Positions 33,446 to 40,887 of a stretch of DNA of 41,007 bases are shown in pieces. Every line of letters begins with the position of its first letter. Within the stretch, counting starts at the first letter, position 1. The position numbers and the translations under genes were made by a program. Source of the stretch: Singulisphaera sp. GP187 (GTDB lineage: Bacteria > Planctomycetota > Phycisphaerae > Phycisphaerales > SM1A02). Below the pieces are notes generated by a model that saw only the letters and a program-made list of their open reading frames with translations, had not been told where the DNA came from and did no database searches. The DNA lies in NCBI GenBank assembly GCA_945871445.1, contig CAMBWI010000018.1:1-41007 (forward strand), given 5' to 3'.

Positions 33446-34366
33446 ATGTTTCGTGCAATTCTCCCGTGCGCTGCGGGAATCCTTTTATTTGCGTGTGGCT
33501 CCAATGAAGATTCAGCCGTTCCTGTTGGCACTCCAGCGACGAAATTGACGACAATTCGCGTCGTCTCCCTCTCGCCCGGTATGACTGCCACGATGGTTGC
33601 CCTTGGAGTTTCCGACCGATTGGTTGGGAGAACTCCTTGGTGCGAAGTTGCAAGCGATGTACCTATCGTTGGATCTCTCCTTGATATCAATGCAGAGGCG
33701 CTGGTGCTCTCTCGCCCAACAACGATTCTGCTTCAACCTCCTGCGCAGGGTGAAGTGAGTGGATTGTCTGAACTTGCGACGAGGCATCAATGGCGGATTG
33801 AAAGATTCCAAATCGATTCCCTCTCAGATGTGCAGGCGATGCTTCTCAATCTTCCAAAGGCGATTTGTGATACTGCGATTGAAAACGACTTGGCAATATT
33901 AAATGAGCGTTCGAAAAATCTTCAGAATGAATTATCGCGTGCTCTCGAGCCAATACCTCATGCAAGTCGTGCTGGAAGAACGCTGATTCTGTTGGTGAGT
34001 TCTGAAAGCGTCGATGCGATGGGATTTGGAAAAGGCTCTTATATTGGTGATGCACTTGAGCAAATGGGAGTGACAAATGCTCTTTTGCGGAGTGGATACC
34101 CATCGCTCGGCGCAGAAGATTTAGTGAAACTGAATCCAGAAACTCTCATCGTCATCTCTCTGCGATCAGCCGGAGCGATTAAACAACTCGCGCAAATAAT
34201 GCCAAATTCCAGGCTATTTTCCATCGACGCACCAGAACTTCTGCAACCAGGCGGCGGAATGATCACGGGCTTGATCAAGTTGCGTGAGGCATTGACGCAA
34301 GCGTGCCAACAAGATTCGAATTCACAGTCCTCCCAATCGCCACCACAGAAAATGGATGCTCCATGA
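33446..34366 (+). CDS. ABC-transporter substrate-binding lipoprotein (BtuF/FhuD-like)
   Basis: This 306-residue lipoprotein (lipobox LFAC, C17) has the helical-backbone metal-receptor fold used for cobalamin, haem and iron-siderophore uptake: TTIRVVSLSPGMTATMVALGVSDRLVGRTPWCE, VGSLLDINAEALVLSRPTTIL, a long linking helix (about 130-165), then a second lobe with GFGKGSYIGDALEQMG and LVKLNPETLIVI. The ATG at 33446 gives the signal peptide; a GTG 10 codons earlier is less likely. GATACT (33429-33434) lies 11 nt before the ATG. The stop overlaps the permease ATG (ATGA). No cobalamin riboswitch or Fur-like box is visible in the 54-bp promoter gap, so the ligand stays open. Confidence 0.85.
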   Translation: MFRAILPCAAGILLFACGSNEDSAVPVGTPATKLTTIRVVSLSPGMTATMVALGVSDRLVGRTPWCEVASDVPIVGSLLDINAEALVLSRPTTILLQPPAQGEVSGLSELATRHQWRIERFQIDSLSDVQAMLLNLPKAICDTAIENDLAILNERSKNLQNELSRALEPIPHASRAGRTLILLVSSESVDAMGFGKGSYIGDALEQMGVTNALLRSGYPSLGAEDLVKLNPETLIVISLRSAGAIKQLAQIMPNSRLFSIDAPELLQPGGGMITGLIKLREALTQACQQDSNSQSSQSPPQKMDAP

Positions 34367-35388
34367 GTAAACGGCAATTGTCAGGCGTGGTGATTCTTGC
34401 AGTACTTCTTGTGCTTGGTGTTGTTGCACGATTGTTGATCAGTCGTGATCCAACTACTGGCGGTGTGCATTTCAACTGGCCAGATGAAAATATTTTTGTC
34501 TTGCGATTTGGTGCTGTGCGGTCTGCGCTTGTCGGCGGTGCGTGTCTTGGCTTAAGTGGATTATTGCTTCAAGCTCTCTTGCGAAATCCTCTCGCATCTC
34601 CATTCATCTTGGGTTTGTCCGCAGGAGCTGGACTTGGCGCAATGATTGCTGCATGGTCTGTAAGCGTTGTCGGAGCAGGATCAGTTGGGTGGATTGCATT
34701 CGTCGCACAAGGAGCAGATGGTGTGATTCCAGGAACGGTTGGTTCGCTTGCGGTGTTGGTCTTGGTCTATGCCCTCGGTCGTCGCGGCGGCAGACTTGAT
34801 CCGCTGACACTCGTTCTGGCAGGAACTGTCGTGGCAACAATTTGTGGTGCGCTGACACTTCTGGTGCAATCACTCATGCCACCTGCAAGTCGTGGCGATT
34901 CGTGGATGTGGTTTATGGGGCAAGTTCCTGAATTACCTTCATCCGGTGCGATGTGGACTGCAATTGTTCTTCTTTGCGCTTCATTTGCAGCAAGTTTTCG
35001 AAGTGGCGCGGCTTTGGATGTTGCAAACACTGGCGATGATGAAGCGGAAAGTCTTGGCGTGTCACTACGAACTCTTCGCATTCTTTTGTTCATCTGCGCC
35101 GGCGCATTGGCATCCGCAAGTGTTGCGCTCTGCGGTCCAATTGCCTTCGTTGGATTTGTTGCGCCGCATCTCAGCAGACTTCTTATTGGATCGCGACATC
35201 GTGCGCTTGTTCCTGCAAGCGTGATTGCAGGCGCGGCGATTCTTGTCTGGGCTGATGCTGTGCGACAATCAATCGATGTCGGCGCAGGGCGTTTGCCAAT
35301 TGGAGTTTTGACTGCACTTATTGGCGGACCAGTTTTCTTGATGGTGATGCGATCTCGTCGTATGAGAGCAGGTGAGTGGTCATGCTGA
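34363..35388 (+). CDS. FecCD/BtuC-family ABC permease
   Basis: This 341-residue polytopic permease would form the homodimeric channel of a cobalamin or iron-chelate importer. Typical text is present: RFGAVRSALVGGACLGLSGLLLQALLRNPLASPFILGLSAGAGLGA (about 45-90), a midsection with LVLAGTVVATICGALTLLVQ, WMGFMGQ-like WMWFMGQVPELPS, and the ATPase-contacting GDDEAESLGV and CGPIAFVGFVAPHLSRLLIGSRHR near the end. It overlaps the binding-protein gene (ATGA) and the ATPase gene (7 bp), making a tight three-gene operon. Confidence 0.93.
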   Translation: MSKRQLSGVVILAVLLVLGVVARLLISRDPTTGGVHFNWPDENIFVLRFGAVRSALVGGACLGLSGLLLQALLRNPLASPFILGLSAGAGLGAMIAAWSVSVVGAGSVGWIAFVAQGADGVIPGTVGSLAVLVLVYALGRRGGRLDPLTLVLAGTVVATICGALTLLVQSLMPPASRGDSWMWFMGQVPELPSSGAMWTAIVLLCASFAASFRSGAALDVANTGDDEAESLGVSLRTLRILLFICAGALASASVALCGPIAFVGFVAPHLSRLLIGSRHRALVPASVIAGAAILVWADAVRQSIDVGAGRLPIGVLTALIGGPVFLMVMRSRRMRAGEWSC

Positions 35389-36128
35389 AAATCGATTCAC
35401 TTTCATTTCAGTATGGCCGTCGTAGCGCGCTGAAAGAATTGACTGCATCGAGCAATGCAGGAAAAGTTGTTGCGCTTGTTGGCCGCAACGGCAGTGGCAA
35501 GAGCACTCTCTTGCGTCTTATTGCGGGCCTTGCTCATCCGAGTGTTGGCAGTGTCTTGTGGCGAGGTGAACATCTGGCAAGAATGGCTCCATCTCGCCGC
35601 GCTTTAGAAGTTTCGTATGTTTCTCAACGACCAACACTTTCAATTGATCTGACCGTCCAAGAAATGATTGCGCTTGGTCGCTTTGCTGCAAGGACACGTC
35701 TTGATTCAATCTTGAGAATCGATCAAGCGATCGACTTAATGGGTCTTGATGGATTGAAGGAGCGATCTTTTCACGAAATTTCTGCGGGAGAACAGCAACG
35801 CTGCGTGATTGCGCGTGCGCTAGCTCAGCATGAATCAAACGGTTTGCTTGCGCTGGATGAACCATTTTCCAACCTCGACCCTGGCGAAACGATGCGCGTC
35901 TTTGGCGCGTTGAAGCAGAGAGCACAGGCAGGGGCGTTGGTTGTTGTCGCAATGCACGATTTATCGTTGGTAGACCGAGTTGCCGAAACTGTATGGTGGT
36001 TGGAGCAGGGGCAGCTTGTTGCAGCTGGAGTGCCAGCCGATGTGTTGACTCCTGCGAAACTTCAAGAGGTCTTCCACTGCGAATTTATTCGTGGGCCCCA
36101 AGGACTCACGCTGACTTCAAGAGTATGA
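35382..36128 (+). CDS. ABC importer ATPase (FecE/BtuD-like)
   Basis: This 248-residue ATPase is partner to the FecCD permease. It has Walker A GRNGSGKST, a Q-loop in VSQRPTLS, the signature ISAGEQQR (in place of LSGGQ), Walker B LLALDEPFSNLDPG and the switch histidine in VVAMHDLS. The start ATG 35382 lies inside the permease end; a GTG at 35376 is an alternative. It is the last gene of the import operon. The next gene begins 13 bp after its stop, with TATGAT (36124-36129) overlapping the stop region. Confidence 0.93.
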   Translation: MLKIDSLSFQYGRRSALKELTASSNAGKVVALVGRNGSGKSTLLRLIAGLAHPSVGSVLWRGEHLARMAPSRRALEVSYVSQRPTLSIDLTVQEMIALGRFAARTRLDSILRIDQAIDLMGLDGLKERSFHEISAGEQQRCVIARALAQHESNGLLALDEPFSNLDPGETMRVFGALKQRAQAGALVVVAMHDLSLVDRVAETVWWLEQGQLVAAGVPADVLTPAKLQEVFHCEFIRGPQGLTLTSRV

Positions 36129-36141
36129 TGTTCACAAGACA

Positions 36142-36792
36142 ATGACGCAGAGCATCATCATCTTCGTGATCATCTTAGTCGTGCAAGCAATTGTAGCTGG
36201 AGTCGCTAAGAAGAAGGAAGCGCAAAAGAAAGCAGAGCTTGAAAATCAAAGGCTTGGGCGTAAATCAAATGCGCCTGCAACATTGTCAGTTGAACGCCGA
36301 GTTGATCGCGTGGATGTTCAACCAACTGTTCCCAAGCGCGATCTTTTCGCAGCAGCTCAAGCGAAGGCTCAGCGCAAATCAGATGCTGGCATTCCGCGCG
36401 GAACTACGAAACCAAGTACTGCGAGCGGCGATTCTTTTACATCTGTCGTCGGATCACGCAAAGAATTACAAACGGTTACTGATCTTGGCGCGAATTCCAA
36501 GCGTGAACTCATCTCAGATGCTCCGCGTGTTCGAGCCAATCCGTTTCGGATGATTCCGCTTCACTCTTCCGAAGGCGAAGCAACATCGGCACAGTTGGCA
36601 AGGACAGTTTCTGCTATTCGTGATGGAATGTTGCGCAAGGATGGTGTGCAAGCCAAGGTTGCGATGAAGATTCAGTCGCCAGTTATTGGGGCGCATCAAT
36701 TTTCCGGAATGCTTCGAAACCCAGCCAAACTTCGCCAGGCCATCGTGCTCAGTGAAATTCTTAGTGCGCCAGTTTCGTTGCGCTTGGGTTAA
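36142..36792 (+). CDS. hypothetical membrane-anchored protein, conserved C-terminal tail
   Basis: This 216-residue protein has an N-terminal transmembrane helix (about 4-20) followed by a Lys/Glu helix (KKKEAQKKAELENQ), a disordered middle rich in Ser, Arg and Thr (about 40-150), and a short conserved-looking end, LRQAIVLSEILSAPVSLR. I have the impression that tails of the form AIVLxEIL-x-P-x-x-LR recur in unrelated planctomycete proteins and may be a docking motif; this needs a motif search. TATGAT lies 12 nt before the ATG. Function unknown. Confidence 0.6.
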   Translation: MTQSIIIFVIILVVQAIVAGVAKKKEAQKKAELENQRLGRKSNAPATLSVERRVDRVDVQPTVPKRDLFAAAQAKAQRKSDAGIPRGTTKPSTASGDSFTSVVGSRKELQTVTDLGANSKRELISDAPRVRANPFRMIPLHSSEGEATSAQLARTVSAIRDGMLRKDGVQAKVAMKIQSPVIGAHQFSGMLRNPAKLRQAIVLSEILSAPVSLRLG

Positions 36793-36885
36793 GCCCAGCG
36801 GATCCCTTTCTTACATACTGCTCGATTCTCGCCGATTATGGTTCGATCTGCGACGATCGCAATTTTCTGCTAGATTCTCAACCTT

Positions 36886-37362
36886 ATGATGGACATTCGA
36901 AAATTGAAAGAGTTGGTCAAGTTGATGGTTGAAAACGACCTCACGGAACTTGATCTGAGAGACAAGGACGAACAAGCAACGGTGCGCAGAAACAACACCT
37001 TCGCCCCGCCTCAAGTCTTCCAACAGTCGTTCTCCGCTCCAGCAACGCAAGCCCATTCCGAAGCAGGTGCATCCAAGGGTGCATCCAAGGGCGAATCCAA
37101 GGGATCCAACGAGGAAGCTGGCTTGATCGCCATTGAGAGTCCGATGGTTGGAACTTTTTATACCGCCTCTGGACCAGACAAGCCTGCACTTGTTTCAGTT
37201 GGCGCAAGTGTCGATTCTGAAACAGTCGTCTGCTTGCTTGAAGCGATGAAAATTTTCAACGAAATTAAAGCCGAATGCTCTGGCACGGTCGCAAAAGTCC
37301 TCGTCAAGAATGGGCAAGCTGTCGAGTTTGGCCAGAAACTTTTCTTGATTCGTCCAGCTTAA
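36886..37362 (+). CDS. accB: acetyl-CoA carboxylase biotin carboxyl carrier protein
   Basis: This 158-residue BCCP carries biotin between biotin carboxylase and carboxyltransferase in the first step of fatty-acid synthesis. The N terminus (MDIRKLKELVKLMVENDLTELDL) and C-terminal biotinyl domain are typical; the acceptor lysine is in LLEAMKIF. The linker holds three 12-bp repeats coding (A/E)SKG (37069-37104), a flexible Ser-Lys-Gly hinge. ATG codons lie at 36886 and 36889. TAGATT (36871-36876) is 9 nt upstream. accC follows after 30 bp. Confidence 0.96.
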   Translation: MMDIRKLKELVKLMVENDLTELDLRDKDEQATVRRNNTFAPPQVFQQSFSAPATQAHSEAGASKGASKGESKGSNEEAGLIAIESPMVGTFYTASGPDKPALVSVGASVDSETVVCLLEAMKIFNEIKAECSGTVAKVLVKNGQAVEFGQKLFLIRPA

Positions 37363-37392
37363 TTTTCGAGCTGATCTTTTTAGAAAGCAACG

Positions 37393-38739
37393 ATGTTTAA
37401 AAAGGTTCTCATTGCGAATCGTGGCGAGATTGCCCTTCGTATCATTCGTGCCTGCCGCGAACTTGGAATCGAAACGATTTGCGTTTATTCCAGTGCAGAC
37501 AAAGGTGGGCCGTGGCTCGAGCAAGCAACTCAGTCAATTTGTATCGGTCCTGGACCAAGCAAAGATTCGTATTTGCGAATTGATCGGATCATTGCTGCTG
37601 CAGAAATTTCGCACGCAGATGCAATTCATCCTGGTTATGGATTTCTTTCCGAGAATGCACACTTCGCAGAAGTCTGTCGTGATAGTGGATTCGAATTCAT
37701 CGGACCAAGTCCAGAGGCGATGTCTTTGCTTGGCGACAAAGTCAATTGCAAACGACTTGCAAAGCAAGCTGGCACTCCAATCTTTCCAGGAACAGAAGGT
37801 GGGATCGAAGACATCGACGAAGCTGTGAAAATTGCAGGGGAAATTGGCTATCCCGTGATTGTCAAAGCTGCTGGGGGTGGTGGTGGCCGCGGAATGCGTG
37901 TTGCCACGGACGAGAAAAGTTTGCGTCTTGGAATCGAACAAGCACGGCAAGAAGCCGCTGCTGCTTTTGGCAATCCGATGGTCTTCGTTGAAAAGTATTT
38001 GGAATCCGCACGACATTTCGAAGTGCAAGTCATTGGAGACAAACACGGCAATGCAGTGCATTTGTACGAGCGTGATTGTTCCAGTCAGCGTCGCCATCAA
38101 AAGCTGATTGAAGAAGCGCCAGCTCCTGGAGTGGATCCGGCAAAGCGAGAAAAAGTTTGCGCATCAGCGGCAGAATTGATTCGTCGAGCAAATTATGCTG
38201 GTGCGGCAACGTGCGAATTCTTGATGGACAAGAAACAGAATTTTTATATGTTGGAAGTTAACACGCGCGTGCAAGTCGAACATCCAATTTCGGAAGCGAT
38301 CACTGGAATCGATATCGTGCAAACTGGAATTCGCGTGGCGGCGGGGGAGGCATTGCCTTTCAAGCAGAAGGACATACGCATCAACGGTCATGCGATGGAG
38401 TTCCGAATCAATGCGGAAGATCCTGCGCGCAACTTTATGCCTCAAGCTGGACTTGTCGAAACTTGGGCGCCACCTGGTGGGCCGGGAATTCGACTCGACA
38501 GTCACGTGCGACCGGGTTATCGCGTTCCGACGAATTATGATTCGATGGTCGGCAAATTGATTGTGCACGCTCCAGACCGCGAGACCTGTATCAAGCGTTC
38601 GATTGGTGCACTACAAGAATTTCAGGTTGGCCCGATTCGTACGACGATTCCCCTCTATTTGCGGTTACTCAAGGAGCCGCTGTTTACAGAGGCGCGTCAC
38701 GACATTAAATATGTTGAAAGGTTGTTGTCGCCATCTTGA
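37393..38739 (+). CDS. accC: acetyl-CoA carboxylase, biotin carboxylase subunit
   Basis: This 448-residue ATP-grasp enzyme carboxylates the biotin on AccB using bicarbonate and ATP. Motifs are complete: MFKKVLIANRGEIALRIIRA, HPGYGFLSENA, the glycine-rich KAAGGGGGRGMR loop, the catalytic EVNTRVQVEHPISEAITGID, and the C-terminal PPGGPGIRLDSH. It forms an operon with accB. It ends 28 bp before tRNA-Gly; the antisense integrase-derived frame begins overlapping its last codons. Confidence 0.97.
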   Translation: MFKKVLIANRGEIALRIIRACRELGIETICVYSSADKGGPWLEQATQSICIGPGPSKDSYLRIDRIIAAAEISHADAIHPGYGFLSENAHFAEVCRDSGFEFIGPSPEAMSLLGDKVNCKRLAKQAGTPIFPGTEGGIEDIDEAVKIAGEIGYPVIVKAAGGGGGRGMRVATDEKSLRLGIEQARQEAAAAFGNPMVFVEKYLESARHFEVQVIGDKHGNAVHLYERDCSSQRRHQKLIEEAPAPGVDPAKREKVCASAAELIRRANYAGAATCEFLMDKKQNFYMLEVNTRVQVEHPISEAITGIDIVQTGIRVAAGEALPFKQKDIRINGHAMEFRINAEDPARNFMPQAGLVETWAPPGGPGIRLDSHVRPGYRVPTNYDSMVGKLIVHAPDRETCIKRSIGALQEFQVGPIRTTIPLYLRLLKEPLFTEARHDIKYVERLLSPS

Positions 38740-38767
38740 TTGAAGTGGTTGTATGATTGCTTGCCTT

Positions 38768-38839
38768 GCGGGCGTAGCTCAGTGGTAGAGCGTCGGCCTT
38801 CCATGCCGAATGTCGAGGGTTCGAATCCCTTCGCCCGCT
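38768..38839 (+). tRNA. tRNA-Gly(TCC)
   Basis: It folds as a standard 72-nt tRNA: acceptor GCGGGCG/CGCCCGC, D-arm GCTC-AGTGGTA-GAGC, anticodon stem TCGGC/GCCGA with loop CTTCCAT (anticodon TCC, reading GGA), variable ATGTC, T-arm GAGGG-TTCGAAT-CCCTT, discriminator T. CCA is not encoded. TATGAT (38752-38757) could be its -10 box. An integrase-derived frame runs antisense through the whole gene. Confidence 0.96.
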
Positions 38840-38866
38840 TTGTTGAATCATCCGAGATTTGAACAG

Positions 38867-38891
38867 AAAGCCCTGCGTTTGCAGGGTTTTT
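38867..38891 (+). terminator. Rho-independent terminator after tRNA-Gly
   Basis: AAAGCCCTGC (38867-38876), a GTTT loop, and GCAGGGTTTT (38881-38890) form a 10-bp stem with one G-U pair ending in a run of five T. It lies 27 nt after the tRNA and is the clearest intrinsic terminator in the window. Confidence 0.82.
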
Positions 38892-39248
38892 GCGTGGTGT
38901 GTCGCTCGCATGATTTACAATTGTTGAACGCACTGAGTCGCGCTGAATCGCACCATTTCGCACCCCAACTGTGGGCGATATAGATGACCCCCTCGTTGAC
39001 GCTTCACGCCCCAACGTTCCAGTCGCTCGAAGTGACTCGCAATCGGCTGGTGTGATCGTTGGAATTCTTGCAATCGCCGCAGCCGTATCGGTAAGCCCAA
39101 GCAATGTGTAGTGCTTGAGCGTGGTTCGATAGTCGCTATGTCGAAGGATTCGCTGCGCCACCTGCGGAGTGACGGACGCCCGAGCGAGGTTCGTGGCGAG
39201 TGTTGCACGCAGTCCGTGCAAGTCTGCGAAGCGACCTTCAGAGTCAAT

Positions 39249-40022
39249 GAAGCACGCGGGTTTGAGGTGGATACTTGCGAACTCGAGCGCGCACTTGGAC
39301 GGGGCTATGACCTCGTGGTTCTTGTGAATCCAAATAGTCCAACGGGACGCATTCTTTCGCGCGATCGGCTTGAGGGTTTGCTCAGTGGCGTTTCTGCGCG
39401 CACGCGGGTGTGGGTTGACGAAACATATATGGAGTATGTGGGACCAGAGCAGTCGCTTGAGAAGTTTGCGGCGCGGTCGGAACACATCGTCATTTGTAAA
39501 TCGATGTCAAAGTGTTATGCATTGAGCGGTGCGCGAGTGGGGTACTTGTGTGCTGGCGCGCATCAACTCGAGGCGTTGCGAGCGGTGACTCCACCGTGGG
39601 TGGTGAGTTTGCCAGCGCAAGTTGCCGCGGTTGAGGCGTTACGCGATCCAAAGTACTACGCAGCTCGGTATGCGCAAACAAGACAGTTACGCAGCTTTCT
39701 TGATGCAGAGCTACGCAGCATTGGTATTGAAACCTTTCCAGGTGTAGCGAACTTTCTGCTGTGCCGATTGCCAGCGGATGGGCCGGATGCGGCGACGCTT
39801 GTTGCGCGGTGTCGTGAACGGGACGTATTCATTCGTGATGCAGCGCAGATGGGTTCGCGGTTGGGTGCGCGATTCGTTCGTATTGCTGTAAAGGATGCGG
39901 ATACGAATGTTCAGATATTGCACGCAGTTTCGTACGGGCTCGGGGTGCAGTGGCGCGGAGATGATGTTGCGGCTGATCAGATTGCAACCTCGAACTCTGC
40001 ACTGAATCTCCTCAGTACATAG
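39249..40022 (+). pseudogene. N-terminally truncated PLP-dependent aminotransferase (HisC/CobD-like)
   Basis: From about 39249 the plus strand encodes the last 257 residues of a fold-type I aminotransferase: RGFEVDTCELERAL, the NPNSPTGR motif, WVDETYMEYVG (aspartate for the PLP ring nitrogen), CKSMSKCYALSGARVGY (Schiff-base Lys in SMSK), and the small domain to LGARFVRIAVKD. About 100 N-terminal residues, including part of the PLP-phosphate site, are absent. The frame can be opened from GTG 39111, but those codons are antisense to the integrase remnant. The gene was probably cut by the same rearrangement. GC content looks higher than in neighbouring genes. It could still be translated, but is unlikely to be active. 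Confidence 0.75.
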
Positions 40023-40215
40023 CGCTCTTGAAATGTTTCTGCTTTCAAACGCATCAACTACGAAACAGCTGCGTTCACTTTCACCATCGCCACGATGACT
40101 TTATTCACTGCCGCTGGCAGGGTTGACCACGACGCGATGACTGCGATCAAGTCGAGGTCGGCAGAGGAGCGAGCGGCAACTGATCCGCAGCAAAAAAATC
40201 ACACCATTTGCCATC

Positions 40216-40250
40216 AATTCTGCAAAAAATTCTGCAAAAAATTCACAAAA
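40216..40250. repeat. AT-rich tandem repeat, unit AATTCTGCAAAA
   Basis: Two exact 12-bp copies (40216-40227 and 40228-40239) and a degenerate third (AATTCACAAAA, 40240-40250) lie just upstream of the -35-like element of the cupredoxin promoter. They may be an UP-element-like A-tract array or regulator sites. Confidence 0.7.
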
Positions 40251-40253
40251 GAT

Positions 40254-40281
40254 TTGCATTTCGCCCTCGCTCGGTTATCTT
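40254..40281 (+). promoter_or_regulatory. probable promoter of the cupredoxin gene, with 5' leader hairpin
   Basis: TTGCAT (40254-40259), a 16-bp spacer and TATCTT (40276-40281) form a sigma-70-like promoter. The leader to the GTG at 40378 is about 90 nt and holds the hairpin CGGGC-GCTC-GCCCG (40317-40330) and then AGGAG (40367-40371), a good Shine-Dalgarno site 6 nt before GTG. This contrasts with the near-leaderless genes elsewhere in the window. The rest of the 355-bp gap (40023-40215) shows nothing recognisable. Confidence 0.5.
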
Positions 40282-40377
40282 GAATTAGTGGAACCGCCGC
40301 TTCACAGTGGACTTGTCGGGCGCTCGCCCGCAATACTGTAAAAGCGAATTCCTATCAATCGATCACAGGAGAGCACC

Positions 40378-40887
40378 GTGTCACATATTCAAACCCTTGC
40401 CAAATCACTCGGACTCACTCTGCTACTCTCGTCAGCTGCGCACTCTGCGGTCATCACGATCAATCAGATTAATAACACCTTTGCACCAGACTCGGTAAAT
40501 GCACAGGTCGGCGACTCGATCGTGTGGGTCTGGAACGGAGGCAGCCATACAGTCACAAGTGGATTAAAGTGCACCCCGAACGGGCTCTTCGATGGGGATC
40601 TTTCCTTGTTCACGCAAACTTTCACGTGGGTAGTGCCAGCATCGTCCGCGGGAACGACGATTCCCTATTTCTGCTCACCACATTGCTTCGGTGGGCAGGA
40701 AGGATCGATCATCGTTGCCCAAGCAGCTGTTCCAGGCGATCTCGATGGTGATGGACTCGTCACCGGATCGGACCTTGCGCAGTTTCTGAGCGCGTGGGGG
40801 ACAGCTTCCCAACCAGCCGATATCAATGTGGATGGAATCGTGGATGGGCTCGACCTCGCCGTCCTCTTGGCGAATTGGTCAGTGTGA
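40378..40887 (+). CDS. secreted cupredoxin (plastocyanin-like) with C-terminal dockerin repeats
   Basis: This 169-residue exported protein has a signal peptide (about 1-23, AHSA), a single blue-copper domain (about 24-114) and two dockerin-like repeats (119-167; DLDGDGLVTGSDL and DINVDGIVDGLDL). The copper ligands are H57 (GGSHTVT), C99 and H102 (YFCSPHC). The fourth, axial position is Q107 (HCFGGQEG), where plastocyanins have Met; Gln is the stellacyanin-type ligand and usually lowers the redox potential. C65 and C103 could form a disulfide. GTG is the start, with AGGAG upstream. The stop overlaps a following GTG (GTGA), so the next gene is coupled. It is probably a surface or periplasmic electron carrier. 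Confidence 0.85.
   Translation: MSHIQTLAKSLGLTLLLSSAAHSAVITINQINNTFAPDSVNAQVGDSIVWVWNGGSHTVTSGLKCTPNGLFDGDLSLFTQTFTWVVPASSAGTTIPYFCSPHCFGGQEGSIIVAQAAVPGDLDGDGLVTGSDLAQFLSAWGTASQPADINVDGIVDGLDLAVLLANWSV

Larger units (their letters stand above)
38697..39257 (-). pseudogene. 3' remnant of a tyrosine-recombinase (integrase) gene at tRNA-Gly
   Basis: On the minus strand, from about 39257, the translation matches the C-terminal catalytic half of a planctomycete-type tyrosine recombinase: SEGRFADLHGLRATLATNL (catalytic H and R), VAQRILRHSDYRTT (third catalytic His), KHYTLLG (nucleophile Tyr, 10 residues after that His) and AAAIARIP. The recombinase homology ends near 39059. The frame stays open through the terminator and the whole tRNA-Gly gene to a stop at 38697; the part opposite the tRNA reads KGFEPSTFGMEGRR, a known antisense-tRNA translation. 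The core-binding and first catalytic-Arg regions are missing, so the gene is dead. It marks an old integrative element that used this tRNA as its attachment site. Confidence 0.8.

Noticed and set aside
38705-38911. Small minus-strand frame reading SNPRHSAWKADALPLSYA across the tRNA
   Set aside because: It is the antisense translation of the tRNA-Gly gene, a common annotation artefact.
40317-40331. TCGCCCGC match to the 3' end of tRNA-Gly as a second attachment site
   Set aside because: Only 8 bases match and they are part of a GC hairpin; a real attachment repeat would share more of the T-arm.
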